Below are positions 51,789 to 61,832 of a DNA stretch of 64,000 nt, one piece after another. Numbering within the stretch: the first letter of the stretch is position 1; every line of letters begins with the position of its first letter. This DNA comes from Sideroxydans sp. (GTDB lineage: Bacteria > Pseudomonadota > Gammaproteobacteria > Burkholderiales > Gallionellaceae), in NCBI GenBank assembly GCA_027310665.1, contig DAIDAJ010000009.1, positions 1 through 64,000 of the forward strand. The letters are read 5' to 3'. The translations under genes and the position numbers were made by a program. The notes below the pieces were generated by a model. It ran no database searches. It saw only the letters and a list, made by a program, of their open reading frames with translations, and was not told the DNA's origin.

Positions 51789-51912
51789 CTTTACAACGTA
51801 CGGGAATCACGGATATGCAATAGCCTGATCGCACCTGCAATACGGTTGGATATGCGCCGGATGAATTTTCCCCGCATCTCCGCCGAAATTATGTCCATGC
51901 CTGAAGAGAATC

Positions 51913-52905
51913 ATGACGCTTCAATCCACCTCGATATCCGGAATGCTGGCTCCGTTGTCACTGGCTATACTAATCGGGTTTCCGGCATCGGCGTTCGGCG
52001 ATGATTTCGTCGGCCCCCCCCTTCCTCCTCCGCCCCCCGATCGGAAAAACAAACTGGACAGTTCGCGCGACTATCTGTCCGGAGAGTTCGTCGACTTTGT
52101 CAGCTATATCGATCGCTCCTTCGGCAATGACCGCAATTACCAGGATGCCAACGACAGTGTGATGCAGGTCGATATCATGCGGGTGTCGGGATACGGTGGA
52201 GATCGCTCGTTCGTCTGGTCGGCCAGAGCGAATGTGCACCTGCCCATTGCGGAGAAAAAACTTCACCTGTTGCTGGAAACAGACCCTGACAAGAATGCGA
52301 CCGTCGACCCGAGACAGTCACTCTCGCCGCCTCTCGCGCAGCCCTCCTCCCCGCAGAGCTATGCCGCTGCCCTGCGCTTTGAGGAAGCAGCCGCGGAGAA
52401 ATGGCATTTCAATTTGGACGGCGGCATGAAATTCGCCGGACTTAATACGGCTCCCTTTGCACGTACAGGAGCCGTATTGGCAGTCCCTTTGGATCTGTGG
52501 CGCGTGAGGTTTTCGGAAACTGCATATTGGTTCAATACAACAGGCGTAGGCGAGACCACCGAACTCGATCTGGACCGTCCCATCAGCGAACCTGTCTCGT
52601 TCCGCGCCACCAGCGTTGCGGTCTGGCTCGACAGGACACAGTATTTCGACATGCGCCAGGATCTGACGGTCTTCCACAAACTGGATGAGCGCACTGCCCT
52701 TATGTATCAGGCGAGCGCCTTCGCGCTGAGTCGCCCGAATACGGTGGTGACAGAATATGTCGTCTTGATGCTATATCGCTATCGCCTGCATCGGGAATGG
52801 ATGTTCTTTGAAGTGAGTCCGCAGCTGCATTTTCCGAGAGCGCTCAATTTCCATAACAACGCGATGCTCAGTTTACGGCTGGAAATGCTATTCAGCGGAA
52901 TGTAG
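51913..52905 (+). CDS. probable outer-membrane protein, function unknown
   Basis: 330 residues. Signal peptide ~1-29 (LSLAILIGFPASAFG), a proline-rich stretch GPPLPPPPPDRK, then alternating beta-strand sequence to the end (WSARANVHLPIAEKKLHLLLETD, WRVRFSETAYWFN, YRYRLHREWMFFEVSPQLHF, AMLSLRLEMLF), compatible with a barrel. I do not recognise a named family. GAAGAGA precedes ATG 51913. Stands alone; weak GTGCG-type site upstream. Confidence 0.75.
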   Translation: MTLQSTSISGMLAPLSLAILIGFPASAFGDDFVGPPLPPPPPDRKNKLDSSRDYLSGEFVDFVSYIDRSFGNDRNYQDANDSVMQVDIMRVSGYGGDRSFVWSARANVHLPIAEKKLHLLLETDPDKNATVDPRQSLSPPLAQPSSPQSYAAALRFEEAAAEKWHFNLDGGMKFAGLNTAPFARTGAVLAVPLDLWRVRFSETAYWFNTTGVGETTELDLDRPISEPVSFRATSVAVWLDRTQYFDMRQDLTVFHKLDERTALMYQASAFALSRPNTVVTEYVVLMLYRYRLHREWMFFEVSPQLHFPRALNFHNNAMLSLRLEMLFSGM

Positions 52906-52961
52906 TACGATGGATCGATTACTCTCTTGCCAGCCGGACAACGCTTTTGGGCAGGAATGAA

Positions 52962-53951
52962 TCAGGTTTGCCACAGCGGCGCCTCTTCCATGAGTGCAAT
53001 CTGTTCGCGCAATTCAAGGATGCGATTCTGCCAATAGATCTGCGTATTGAACCAGGGAAATGCCTGCTTGAAAGCGGCATCGTCCCAGCGCCGGGCAAGC
53101 CACGCGGAATAATGGATGAGGCGCAGGGTGCGCAGGGCTTCGATCAGGTGCAGTTCGCGCGCGTCGAATTCGCAGAAATCCTCGTAGCCTGCAAGTACAT
53201 CGCCCATCTGCCGAACGCGGTCTTCGCGCTCGCCGGAAAGCAGCATCCACAAGTCCTGCACCGCCGGCCCCATACGGCTGTCGTCGAAGTCCACAAAGTG
53301 AGGGCCTTCCTTCGTCCACAGCACGTTGCCGGCATGGCAATCGCCATGCAATCTCAGACTTTTCAGCTCTCCCGCGCGATCGAAGCAATGACGCACGCCA
53401 TCCAGTGCCTGTTGCGACACGCTGCGATAGGCGGCGTCGATATCCGCCGGGATGAATCCGCTCGTCAACAGGAACTCACGCGGTTCGATGCCGAATGTTT
53501 CGATGTTGAGCACAGGACGATGCCGATAATCCCTGATTGCACCGACGGCGTGGATGCGCCCGAGGAAGCGCCCCAGCCATTCCAGCGTATCGCGGTCTTC
53601 CAGTTCGGGGGCGCGGCCGCCATGTTTTGGAAAGACCGAGAAACGGAATCCCCCGAAGGAAAGCAATGTCTTGCCGCCGATCACGAGGGCCGGCACGACA
53701 GGTATCTCGCGCTCGGCCAGTTCTTGTACAAAAGCGTGCTCTTCCAGGATGGCTTCATCCGTCCAGCGCGCAGGGCGATAGAACTTGGCCACCAGCGGTG
53801 CACTGTCTTCGATACCTGCCTGGTACACGCGATTCTCATAGCTGTTGAGCGCGAGCAGCCGCCCGTCGCAGCGCAGCCCCACGCTCTCCAGCGCATTCAG
53901 CACGCAGTCCGGAGTGAGTGAAGAAAAGGAGTAGCCTTGGTTGGTATCCAT
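52962..53951 (-). CDS. srkA: SrkA/YihE-like stress response serine/threonine kinase
   Basis: 329 residues of the aminoglycoside-phosphotransferase/choline-kinase fold, YihE branch. ATP and catalytic marks: NSYENRVYQ, VAKFYRPARWTDEAILEEH, the catalytic loop LHGDCHAGNVLW and metal-binding FVDFDDSRMGPAVQDLWMLL. E. coli SrkA counters stress-induced death and Cpx signalling. Length matches. The C-terminal SAWLARRWDDAAF...FPWFNTQIYWQ segment is family-typical. ATG 53951. Confidence 0.92.
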   Translation of the reverse strand: MDTNQGYSFSSLTPDCVLNALESVGLRCDGRLLALNSYENRVYQAGIEDSAPLVAKFYRPARWTDEAILEEHAFVQELAEREIPVVPALVIGGKTLLSFGGFRFSVFPKHGGRAPELEDRDTLEWLGRFLGRIHAVGAIRDYRHRPVLNIETFGIEPREFLLTSGFIPADIDAAYRSVSQQALDGVRHCFDRAGELKSLRLHGDCHAGNVLWTKEGPHFVDFDDSRMGPAVQDLWMLLSGEREDRVRQMGDVLAGYEDFCEFDARELHLIEALRTLRLIHYSAWLARRWDDAAFKQAFPWFNTQIYWQNRILELREQIALMEEAPLWQT

Positions 53952-53997
53952 GGGGACTAGGATACCGTCATTTCAGAGTGGGCGGGAAATCGGAGAA

Positions 53998-54160
53998 AAT
54001 AATTCCGTTCGTCCTGGGCTTGTCGAAGGGCAAGCCTTCGGAATTGGGTGTTATAGATATATTCCATTCATGGCTCGACAGGCTGTGCGTGTGCTGTTGA
54101 GGCAAACGCCCCTTACAGCCACGGTCTACCCCTTGCGGGTGCACCACGAACGGAATAATT
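53998..54160. repeat. imperfect long inverted repeat (TTCGTCC/TTCGACA type) between genes
   Basis: aattccgttcgt near 54001-54012 and acgaacggaataatt at 54146-54160 are inverted, and cttgtcga / tcgacaggc sit inside them, so the ~160-bp gap could form a cruciform. Resembles dispersed extragenic repeats of betaproteobacteria. No gene seen in it. Confidence 0.6.
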
Positions 54161-54165
54161 CGACG

Positions 54166-54744
54166 TCATTTAGTGCTTTTATCGCGTTGAACTTCAGCCA
54201 GCCCCAATGCATTCCAGCCCTCATGCCCGAGCTTGCGCATGGTCTCGATGTTTTTCTCGAAGATCTGCTCGGCTTCGGGAAATGCGGCCACCGCCTTGTC
54301 GATGCTGTCTTCGCGCAATATGTGCAAAGTTGGGTATGGCGAGCGGTTGGTGTAGTTGGTGATGTCGTCCAGTTCAGTGTCGGCGAACTGATATTGCGGA
54401 TGCATGCTGGCGACTTGCAGCTCACCCGCCAAATCGACATCTTCCAGCGCCGCATCGACCACGGCCAGAAAATCGTTGTAGTCGAGAAAGTCGCTCAGCA
54501 CATGTGGATGGATCAGCAGGGTGGTATCTATCGCCTCGGGGCTGGACTCAGCCAACACTTCGAACTCATGCAGAACATCGGCCAGCAACTCCTCCGGCGT
54601 TTGTGCTGCACTCACCACGTAGCGAATTTGATCCTTGACCTGCACGCCCTTGGCGAACGGACACAGGTTAAGACCGATCACCGCACGCTCTACCCAGAGT
54701 TTGGTGGCGGCGATGGCCTCTTCATTGGTGACTGGAGTGCTCAT
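54166..54744 (-). CDS. DUF1415 family protein
   Basis: 192 residues, matching DUF1415 in full length: WVERAVIGLNLCPFAKGVQ near the start, then DTTLLIHPHVLSDFLDYNDFL, LQVASMHPQYQFADT and NRSPYPTLHILREDSID. The conserved LNLCPFA Cys is kept. Function unknown. ATG 54744 overlaps the TGA of the rhlE-like gene by one base, so it is translationally coupled to the helicase. Confidence 0.92.
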   Translation of the reverse strand: MSTPVTNEEAIAATKLWVERAVIGLNLCPFAKGVQVKDQIRYVVSAAQTPEELLADVLHEFEVLAESSPEAIDTTLLIHPHVLSDFLDYNDFLAVVDAALEDVDLAGELQVASMHPQYQFADTELDDITNYTNRSPYPTLHILREDSIDKAVAAFPEAEQIFEKNIETMRKLGHEGWNALGLAEVQRDKSTK

Positions 54745-56138
54745 CAACGACCACGCCCGCCGGAGCGGTGTTGCGCTGCAGCGGGCGCCGCAGCACCGCG
54801 ACCTGCACCACCTGCCGGTTTGCCAGATACGCTACTGCGCGGTCCACCACCAGTGCGAGCTTGCCCTGTGGCCGCACGAGCCTGTCCGCCGCCCGCACGC
54901 GGTGCAGATTGGCTGCGGCCCTGCCCCTGCCCGCGTCCGCCCTGGCCGCGGCTCTGTCCGTTTCCACGGTTCTGGCCGTTCAGGATAGGTTCGGCCTTGA
55001 TGCGCGGATCCGGTTCGAAACCGGGCACTTGCACCACGGGAATTTCGCGCTTGATCAGGCGCTCGATGTCGTGCAGCAGTTTGTGTTCGTCGATGCACAC
55101 CAGAGAGCTCGCTTCGCCATTGCTGCCGGCACGGCCGGTGCGTCCGATGCGGTGCACGTAATCCTCCGATACATTGGGCAGTTCATAATTCACGACGTGC
55201 GGCAGTTCGGCAATGTCGATGCCGCGCGCAGCGATGTCGGTCGCCACCAGCACTTGCAGTTTGGCGGTCTTGAATTCGGCCAGCGCGCGGGTGCGCGCCG
55301 CCTGGCTCTTGTTGCCATGGATTGCCAGCGCCGGGATGCCTTCCTTGTTCAGATGGTCTGCAAGGTTGTTGGCTCCGTGCTTGGTGCGCGTGAATACCAG
55401 CACCTGGAACCAGTTGTGCTCCTTGATGAGATGCGTGAGCAACACGCGCTTCTTCTCGCGATCCACCGGATACACCCGCTGCTCGATCAGCTCGGCGGTC
55501 GCATTGCGGCGCGCCACTTCGATCAGCACAGGATTGTTCAGCAGGCCGTCGGCCAATAGTTTGATCTCGTCGGAGAAGGTGGCGGAGAACAGCAGGTTCT
55601 GACGCTGCTTGGGCAGCACGGCGAGCACGCGCTTGATGTCACGGATGAAGCCCATGTCCAGCATGCGGTCGGCTTCGTCCAGCACCAGTATCTCGACGTG
55701 CGACAAATCGACCGTCTTCTGTTGCAGGTGATCGAGCAGGCGCCCCGGCGTCGCCACCAGAATGTCGACACGGCCATGTAATTGCTTGATCTGCGGATTG
55801 ATGTTCACACCGCCGAACATCATCATCGATTTGAGCGGCAGGTGCTTGCCGTACAGGCGCACGCTTTCTTCCACCTGGGCGGCGAGTTCGCGTGTCGGAG
55901 TAAGCACCAACGCGCGGATGTGCGTCTTGCCGGAAACCGGCTTGCCCATCAGGCGCTGCAGCAATGGCAGCGTGAATCCGGCAGTCTTGCCGGTGCCGGT
56001 CTGTGCGCCGCCCATCAGGTCGCCGCCCTTCAGAATAACGGGGATAGCCTGCGCCTGGATGGGCGTGGGTTCGGTATAACCGCGCTCGGTAACGGCGCGA
56101 ACGAGTTCTTCGGACAAGCCGAGAGATGAAAATGACAT
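54744..56138 (-). CDS. rhlE: DEAD-box RNA helicase RhlE
   Basis: 464 residues. All helicase motifs are visible: Q motif [14 protein letters not shown], Walker [43 protein letters not shown] and [10 protein letters not shown]. The C-terminal ~80 residues are Gly/Arg/Gln-rich ([12 protein letters not shown] type), a low-complexity RNA-binding tail. RhlE remodels RNA in ribosome assembly and decay and is often cold-induced. ATG 56138 chosen because [12 protein letters not shown] is the family start; the ribosome site is weak. Confidence 0.94.
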   Translation of the reverse strand: MSFSSLGLSEELVRAVTERGYTEPTPIQAQAIPVILKGGDLMGGAQTGTGKTAGFTLPLLQRLMGKPVSGKTHIRALVLTPTRELAAQVEESVRLYGKHLPLKSMMMFGGVNINPQIKQLHGRVDILVATPGRLLDHLQQKTVDLSHVEILVLDEADRMLDMGFIRDIKRVLAVLPKQRQNLLFSATFSDEIKLLADGLLNNPVLIEVARRNATAELIEQRVYPVDREKKRVLLTHLIKEHNWFQVLVFTRTKHGANNLADHLNKEGIPALAIHGNKSQAARTRALAEFKTAKLQVLVATDIAARGIDIAELPHVVNYELPNVSEDYVHRIGRTGRAGSNGEASSLVCIDEHKLLHDIERLIKREIPVVQVPGFEPDPRIKAEPILNGQNRGNGQSRGQGGRGQGQGRSQSAPRAGGGQARAATGQARTGGGPRSSVSGKPAGGAGRGAAAPAAAQHRSGGRGR

Positions 56139-56389
56139 ATATAACTTTCTTGTTACAAACGGCCTGTCGCCCATGAGGAGCGCCAGTCTGAGGCAGAATG
56201 AGGTGGGAACTGCGAACCGGGATCGGCGGCGACAACTAGACTGAAACGATATCGCGGCGCGCATTGTAGCATTTTATACTGCAGTTTAATTGCGGCTGTT
56301 CCCTGCCCGCATTATGATGATATGGTTTCCGGTATCGCAAGATTCCATTGCGTTAACCCTGAACCCCTTTTTCATTCAAGGAGAACGTC

Positions 56390-56959
56390 ATGAAAATATC
56401 ATTTGCAGTTGCAAAATGGCTCGCCATCGCGGCCACGGTCCTGTTCATCGCGGCCTGTTCCAGCACCACGAAAGTGGAAAGCAACCTCGGGATCAAAGGC
56501 GCTCCCGACTGGGTCAACGAGGGCAGCAGCGTCCTTAACGACAAGGATGGACGCCTGTTCCACGGAGTAGGTTCGGCTTCGCCGATGGGGGACATGTCGC
56601 TGCAAAAATCCGTGGCCGATGACCGGGCTCGCGCCGAAGTTGCGCGCGTTTTGTCATCCTACATGGACGTGGTTTCCAGCGACTACATGGATTCCGCAAA
56701 GTCGGGTGGCGCCAATGTGGCGGATGAATCGGTATCGCGCCAGATCAAGAACCTGAGCAAGGTCAACCTGACCGGCGCGAAGATCATCGGTTCCTGGCGC
56801 GACCCTAAGAGCAATATCATCTATTCCATCGCCGAACTGGACATGAAGCATGTCAAAGACACGCTGAGCGGCGTGCAGGAGATGGACTCCGATCTGAAAC
56901 GCTATATCGAAACCCATGCGGACAATATTTTTGACCGCGTCGCCAAGGAGAAAAAATAA
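56390..56959 (+). CDS. LPP20-family lipoprotein
   Basis: 189 residues. Lipobox FIAAC near 22; LPP20 domain with GAPDWVNEGS, FHGVGSASPMGDMSLQKSVADDRARAEVARVLSSYM in pieces and KIIGSWRDPKSNIIYSIAELD. AAGGAG precedes ATG 56390. First of four lipoprotein genes (56390-60046) on this strand; its stop overlaps the next start (TAATG). LPP20-like proteins occur with LpoB, suggesting a role in outer-membrane control of peptidoglycan synthesis. Confidence 0.9.
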   Translation: MKISFAVAKWLAIAATVLFIAACSSTTKVESNLGIKGAPDWVNEGSSVLNDKDGRLFHGVGSASPMGDMSLQKSVADDRARAEVARVLSSYMDVVSSDYMDSAKSGGANVADESVSRQIKNLSKVNLTGAKIIGSWRDPKSNIIYSIAELDMKHVKDTLSGVQEMDSDLKRYIETHADNIFDRVAKEKK

Positions 56960-57570
56960 TGAGCAGGTCCATGTTTTCAACAAAATCGGCTGTTGTAGTG
57001 TTGTTCCTGGCATTGTTTGCAAGCGGTTGCTCGACCGAGGTGCAACGGGTTGATGCAAGCAAGGCGATAGACCTCAGCGGCGCGTGGAATGACACGGACT
57101 CCCAGCTGGTGGCGGAAGAAATGATGAAAGACGTGCTGAACCGCGTCTGGATCGACGACTTCAACCGTGAACACAAGCGGCAACCTGCCGTGATCGTGGG
57201 TGAAGTTCGCAACCTCAGCAACGAGCACATCAACGTCAATACATTTGTTTCTGAATTGGAGCGCCACCTGATCAATTCGGGACGAGTGCAGTTTGTCGCA
57301 TCATCCACCGAGCGGCAGGAAATCCGCGATGAGCGCAAAGACCAGGACCTGAATGCCAGCGAGGCCACGCGCAAAGCGATGGGCCAGGAGAAAGGCGCCG
57401 ACTTCATGCTGAAAGGCACCATCAACACCATCATCGACGTCTCCGGCAAAACTCAACTGCGTTACTACCAGGTGGATCTGAACCTGATCAGCCTGGCAGA
57501 TAACCGCCTGGTATGGATGGGACAGAAAAAGATCAAGAAACTGGTGGAGCGCAGCACGCTGACCTTCTAG
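56959..57570 (+). CDS. lpoB: LpoB-like penicillin-binding protein activator lipoprotein
   Basis: 203 residues. Lipobox LFASGC near 23; the LpoB domain begins DLSGAWNDTDSQLVAEEMMKDVL and continues with VIVGEVRNLSNEHINVNTFVSELERHLINSGRVQFV in pieces and KGADFMLKGTINTI. LpoB reaches from the outer membrane through peptidoglycan to activate PBP1B. One-base overlap with the preceding gene. Name is by family resemblance; the partner PBP is not in the window. Confidence 0.87.
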   Translation: MSRSMFSTKSAVVVLFLALFASGCSTEVQRVDASKAIDLSGAWNDTDSQLVAEEMMKDVLNRVWIDDFNREHKRQPAVIVGEVRNLSNEHINVNTFVSELERHLINSGRVQFVASSTERQEIRDERKDQDLNASEATRKAMGQEKGADFMLKGTINTIIDVSGKTQLRYYQVDLNLISLADNRLVWMGQKKIKKLVERSTLTF

Positions 57571-57577
57571 TCCGGAA

Positions 57578-59011
57578 ATGCTTCGGTTCCCGACTCCCGC
57601 CCTGCTCCTGCGCGGCAGGATGGAAAACCTGCCGCACTGCGGCAGGTTTTGTGTCTGGCTGGCCGCATGGACCTGCATCCTGGCCTTGAACGGATGTGCA
57701 ACTTACAGCAACTCGTTCACGACCGTCGAACACCAGCTGGAAAAGCAGCAGTACGACGACGCCCTGAAGACGATCGACAAGCAGTCCAAGGACAAGAAGG
57801 ATCATGTGCTGTATCTGCTCAACAAAGGCATGGTGCTGCGCATGAAGCGCGACTTTGTGGCGTCCAACGAATCCCTGGAGGCCGCCAAGCATGAGATGGA
57901 AAACCTGTATGCCGCCAGCGTCAGCCAGAACGCATTGTCCTTCGTGATCAACGATGCAACCGTCAGCTACGCCGGTGACGATTACGAGCAGGTACTGGTG
58001 CACCTGTACATGGCGCTCAATTATCTGGAACTGGGCCAGCCTTATGAAGCCCGGGTCGAGGCCCAGCAGATCGATATCAAGCTGCGCGAAATCGAGGAGA
58101 AGATACCCGGCAGCAAGTTCACCGAGGATGCCCTTTCGGAATATCTCTCCGGCCTGATCTATGACGAACTGGGTGAATGGAGCGATGCCATGATCTCCTA
58201 CCGCAAGGCGTATGAAGCCTACAAGAAATACCAGGTCAATTTTTCCGTGCCCATGCCGACCATGCTCAAATTCGATCTGGTGCGGCTGGCGCAGCGGGAA
58301 GGCCTGACTGACGAGCTTGCCCGTTACGAAAAGGAATTCGGCATAACTCCCGCGAAAAGGAATACGGCCGACAGCAACCCCGAAGGCGAGCTGGTTTTTG
58401 TGCTGAACAGCGGCCTGGCACCCATCAAGCGGGAACGAGTCATCCGCACCTTCGCGCCTCCTCCTTCGACTATCGTGAGTGCGCGCAGACGGGCCGAGTA
58501 CATGGAGCAGCCTACCCCACCAGTAATGGTCGACATCGCGCTGCCCTATTACGAATCGCGCCCCAACAGGGTGGCCGGCGCCCGTATCAGCGTTTCCGGC
58601 AGGCAGGCCGATACCCAAATGATGGAAAACATCGATGCCATCGCACGCGCCAGCCTGAATGCGCGCATGCCCGCCATCACGGCCCGCGCCATCGCACGCG
58701 CAGTTGCCAAGGGAACGATACAGGAGTCCGTGGACAGGGCAGGACAAAACAGGGATGACCCGGCGGTACAGCTGATCGGCTCATTGCTCGTACGGGTCGC
58801 CGCGATCGCGACCGAACGCGCCGACACCCGCAGCTGGCTGACATTGCCAGCCGACGTCCAGATGGCCCGGCTTCCCCTGCCGCCCGGGACTTATGACGTG
58901 ACCGTCGAACTGCTCGGAAACAACGGTCAAGTGATAGAAACCAATGTGTTCCCGCAAGTCGCCATCCGCAAGGAACACAAGACTTACCTGAGCCAGCATA
59001 CAATGCCATAA
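57578..59011 (+). CDS. COG3014-type TPR lipoprotein
   Basis: 477 residues. Lipobox LALNGC near residue 40 if started at ATG 57578; ATG 57620 would give a more usual 26-residue signal, so the start is uncertain. TPR-like helical repeats at ~45-250 (EKQQYDDALKTID, YMALNYLELGQPYEARVEAQQ, YLSGLIYDELGEWSDAMISYRKAYEAY), then a beta-rich domain (ELVFVLNSGLAPIK, LPPGTYDVTVELL). Found beside LpoB and LPP20 genes in several proteobacteria, probably one envelope complex. A terminator-like hairpin lies in the first codons. Confidence 0.87.
   Translation: MLRFPTPALLLRGRMENLPHCGRFCVWLAAWTCILALNGCATYSNSFTTVEHQLEKQQYDDALKTIDKQSKDKKDHVLYLLNKGMVLRMKRDFVASNESLEAAKHEMENLYAASVSQNALSFVINDATVSYAGDDYEQVLVHLYMALNYLELGQPYEARVEAQQIDIKLREIEEKIPGSKFTEDALSEYLSGLIYDELGEWSDAMISYRKAYEAYKKYQVNFSVPMPTMLKFDLVRLAQREGLTDELARYEKEFGITPAKRNTADSNPEGELVFVLNSGLAPIKRERVIRTFAPPPSTIVSARRRAEYMEQPTPPVMVDIALPYYESRPNRVAGARISVSGRQADTQMMENIDAIARASLNARMPAITARAIARAVAKGTIQESVDRAGQNRDDPAVQLIGSLLVRVAAIATERADTRSWLTLPADVQMARLPLPPGTYDVTVELLGNNGQVIETNVFPQVAIRKEHKTYLSQHTMP
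57624..57650 (+). terminator. terminator-like hairpin inside the 5' end of the COG3014 gene
   Basis: Perfect 12-bp stem aaaacctgccgc/gcggcaggtttt with a 3-nt loop ending in TTTT, 54 bp after the lpoB stop. It is strong enough to act as an intrinsic terminator or attenuator, but it is within coding sequence for either proposed start of the next gene. Confidence 0.5.
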
Positions 59012-59035
59012 CCATCACGTAATCAGGAGACGAAA

Positions 59036-60046
59036 ATGAAACTCTCTACCTTTGCCGTATTTGCCGTGACCCTCTCTTTTCTTTCCGGATGTGCCAGCCA
59101 GCCGGCCGTACCCGACTGGGTATCCGGTGAAAGCGCCAAGTACAAGAACGATCAATACCTGATCGGCCGCGGGAGCGCCGATGCGCAAGAGGAAGCGAAG
59201 GATCGTGCCCGTGCCGATGTCGCCAAGGTATTTCAGGTTGCTGTAGTCGCAAACACTGACGATACGCAGCGTTCCAAATCCGACTCCTCCGGCGCGGTGC
59301 AATTCGAGGAACAAGCCTCGCGCCACATCAGCACGAGCACCGACCAGATCATCAGCGGCATCCAGATCGCGGACATGTGGAAAAACCCGGCCAACGGCAA
59401 CGTTCATGTACTGGCGGTCCTGCCGCGCCTGCAAACGGCAACCAGCCTGCGCCAGCAAATCGGCGAACTCGATGATGCCACCCGCGACTATGTCGCTCAA
59501 TCGCGCAAGGAAGACGACCTGTTCCTGAAAATTGCCGCTGCCAGCCACGCACTGGAAACGCAACTGGAACGCGACGGGTTGCAAAAGAATCTGCAGGTTG
59601 TGGATATCACCGGTCGCGGGGTTGAGCCGCAATGGAACAGCGACAAGCTCAAGGCCGATCTGGGGGATCTGCTGAAACGAGTCAGCATTGCACCACGTGT
59701 GGCGCCCGGTTCACCCGCGGGATTGGAGGAAATCGTGGCCGGGGCGTTGGCAAGAGCCGGTTTCATGCCGGATACCGGCGATCATCCCGCCTACGTGCTG
59801 CAAGCCCGCATGAATCTGAACGATCTGGGATTAATAGACGGTTGGTACTGGCAGCGCGGCAATCTGGAAATCACCCTGACCGAAACAGCCAATAACCGGG
59901 TACGCGGAACCAAGCAATGGAGTATCAAAGGCAACGCCCAGAATACGGCCGAAGCGGTTCAGCGCGCCATGGACCAAGCCGACGCCATTTTGAAACGCGA
60001 ACTGGGCGATACGATCATCGGCATGGCAACTGCACGGCAAGAGTAG
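59036..60046 (+). CDS. LPP20-family lipoprotein, long form
   Basis: 336 residues. Lipobox FLSGC near 19; LPP20 domain at ~25-145 (VPDWVSGESAKYKNDQYLIGRGSADAQEEAKDRARADVAKVF in pieces, QIADMWKNPANGNVHVLAVL). The C-terminal half (~180-336) adds a mixed alpha/beta part with NLEITLTETANNRVRGTKQWSIKG. AGGAG precedes ATG 59036. Last gene of the lipoprotein operon; paralogue of the first gene of that operon. Confidence 0.9.
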   Translation: MKLSTFAVFAVTLSFLSGCASQPAVPDWVSGESAKYKNDQYLIGRGSADAQEEAKDRARADVAKVFQVAVVANTDDTQRSKSDSSGAVQFEEQASRHISTSTDQIISGIQIADMWKNPANGNVHVLAVLPRLQTATSLRQQIGELDDATRDYVAQSRKEDDLFLKIAAASHALETQLERDGLQKNLQVVDITGRGVEPQWNSDKLKADLGDLLKRVSIAPRVAPGSPAGLEEIVAGALARAGFMPDTGDHPAYVLQARMNLNDLGLIDGWYWQRGNLEITLTETANNRVRGTKQWSIKGNAQNTAEAVQRAMDQADAILKRELGDTIIGMATARQE

Positions 60047-60061
60047 CTTTTACAGCTCCGA

Positions 60062-61153
60062 TCAAACGTTGAACAGGAAATTCATCACGTCGCCGTCCTG
60101 CACGACGTAGTCTTTCCCTTCCACGCGCATCTTTCCCTTTTCTTTTGCGCCCGCTTCACCGCCACAGGCGATGAAGTCGGCGTAGGAAATGGTCTGCGCA
60201 CGGATGAATCCCTTCTCGAAATCCGTGTGGATCACGCCCGCCGCCTGCGGCGCGGTGTCGCCCTTGTGGATGGTCCATGCGCGCACTTCCTTCACGCCGG
60301 CCGTGAAATAGGTCTGCAGGCCCAGCAGCTCGTAGCCGGTGCGGATCAGGCGATTCAAGCCGGGCTCGTCCAGGCCGAGGTCGGCGAGGAACTCCTTTTT
60401 GTCTGCCTCCTCCAAGTCGGCCAGTTCGGCTTCGATCTTCGCGCACAGCGCCACGACCGGCGCGCCTTCTTTCGCCGCGTGCTCGCGCAGGCGATCCAGA
60501 TGCGGGTTATTCTCGAAGCCGTCTTCCAGCACGTTGCCGACATACATCGCGGGCTTGATGGTAAGCAGGCACAGCGGTTTGATGAGCTGCTTTTCTTCGT
60601 CGCTCAAACCGAATGTACGGGCCGGCTTGCCTTCGTTCAGGTGAGGCAGCAGCCGCTCCAGCACAGCCACCAGTTTCTGCGCATCCTTGTCGCCGGACTT
60701 GGCCTTCTTGCCGTCGCGCTGGATGGTACGCTCAACCACGGCCAGGTCGGCCAGCGCCAGTTCGGTGAGGATGACTTCGATGTCGGAGATCGGGTCGACC
60801 TTGCCGGCCACATGTACCACGTTGGGATCGTCGAAGCAGCGCACGACGTTGACGATGGCATCGGTCTCGCGGATGTTGGCAAGGAACTGGTTGCCCAAGC
60901 CTTCTCCCTTGGACGCACCAGCAACCAGGCCGGCGATGTCGACGAACTCGACGATGGCCGGCTGCATGCGTTGCGGATTGACGATCTTCGCCAGCTCGGC
61001 CATGCGCGGATCGGGCACCTCGACGATGCCGACGTTGGGCTCGATAGTGCAGAAAGGGTAATTTTCTGCAGCGATGCCCGCCTTGGTGAGCGCGTTGAAC
61101 AGCGTGGATTTACCCACGTTAGGGAGGCCGACGATACCGCATTTCAAACTCAT
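60062..61153 (-). CDS. ychF: YchF/OBG-family ATPase
   Basis: 363 residues. G1 motif [16 protein letters not shown]2/G3 region with [20 protein letters not shown], and the NxxE form of G4 that gives YchF ATP preference (region [14 protein letters not shown]), then the TGS domain ending [17 protein letters not shown]. YchF binds ribosomes and affects oxidative-stress responses and start-codon choice. Neighbour of pth, as in most proteobacteria. Confidence 0.96.
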   Translation of the reverse strand: MSLKCGIVGLPNVGKSTLFNALTKAGIAAENYPFCTIEPNVGIVEVPDPRMAELAKIVNPQRMQPAIVEFVDIAGLVAGASKGEGLGNQFLANIRETDAIVNVVRCFDDPNVVHVAGKVDPISDIEVILTELALADLAVVERTIQRDGKKAKSGDKDAQKLVAVLERLLPHLNEGKPARTFGLSDEEKQLIKPLCLLTIKPAMYVGNVLEDGFENNPHLDRLREHAAKEGAPVVALCAKIEAELADLEEADKKEFLADLGLDEPGLNRLIRTGYELLGLQTYFTAGVKEVRAWTIHKGDTAPQAAGVIHTDFEKGFIRAQTISYADFIACGGEAGAKEKGKMRVEGKDYVVQDGDVMNFLFNV

Positions 61154-61170
61154 GATTGTTTCCTCTTAAA

Positions 61171-61245
61171 CAGGATACGGGATTCGGGATACGGGATACA
61201 GTCGGCACGGCGCACCGCTTGCTGTATCCCGTATCCTGTATCCTG
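61171..61245. repeat. imperfect inverted repeat between ychF and pth
   Basis: Left arm 61171-61201 (repeated GGATACGGGAT units) and right arm 61222-61245 (repeated GTATCC units) are inverted about a 20-bp centre. Belongs to the GGATAC/GTATCC class of extragenic repeats. Confidence 0.75.
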
Positions 61246-61249
61246 AATC

Positions 61250-61828
61250 CTAATTGCTATGCAATTTAAGCATCGCTGCTTCCATTTTTCCTTCGATGAC
61301 CGGCGCCGCGACATCCAGTGCGCGTTTCAGCGCTTCATCGATCAAGACCTGCTCTTCCTTGCGCGGCGCGTTAAGCACGTAATTCACCACTTCCGAGCGC
61401 TCGCCGGGGTGACCGATGCCGATGCGCAGGCGCCAGAAATCCTTGGTACCGAGATGCGCGATGATATCTTTCAGGCCGTTGTGTCCGCCATGCCCGCCGC
61501 CCAGCTTGAGCTTCGCGCTGCCCGGAGGCAGGTCGAGCTCGTCATGCACGACCAGTATCTGGTCCGGCAATATCTTGTAAAACAGCGCCAGCGCGACCAC
61601 TGCCCGCCCGCTTACATTCATGAAAGTCTGCGGCTTGAGCAGACTGGTTTCATGCCCATGCACAGTGGCACGTGCAACCAGGCCGTGAAACTTGTTGTCG
61701 GATTTGAAATTGGCGCCGTGCATGCGCGCAAGTTCATCCACCCACCAGAACCCAGCGTTATGGCGTGTGGCTTCGTATTCCCTGCCGGGGTTGCCCAGCC
61801 CGACGATCAGCTTGATTGGTTCGCTCAT
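61250..61828 (-). CDS. pth: peptidyl-tRNA hydrolase
   Basis: 192 residues. Family marks: [24 protein letters not shown] with the catalytic His, [45 protein letters not shown] and [12 protein letters not shown]. Frees tRNA from peptidyl-tRNA. ATG 61828 (MSEPIK) follows the rplY terminator T run directly with no Shine-Dalgarno; an in-frame ATG at 61846 lies inside the terminator stem. Confidence 0.96.
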   Translation of the reverse strand: MSEPIKLIVGLGNPGREYEATRHNAGFWWVDELARMHGANFKSDNKFHGLVARATVHGHETSLLKPQTFMNVSGRAVVALALFYKILPDQILVVHDELDLPPGSAKLKLGGGHGGHNGLKDIIAHLGTKDFWRLRIGIGHPGERSEVVNYVLNAPRKEEQVLIDEALKRALDVAAPVIEGKMEAAMLKLHSN

Positions 61829-61832
61829 AATG

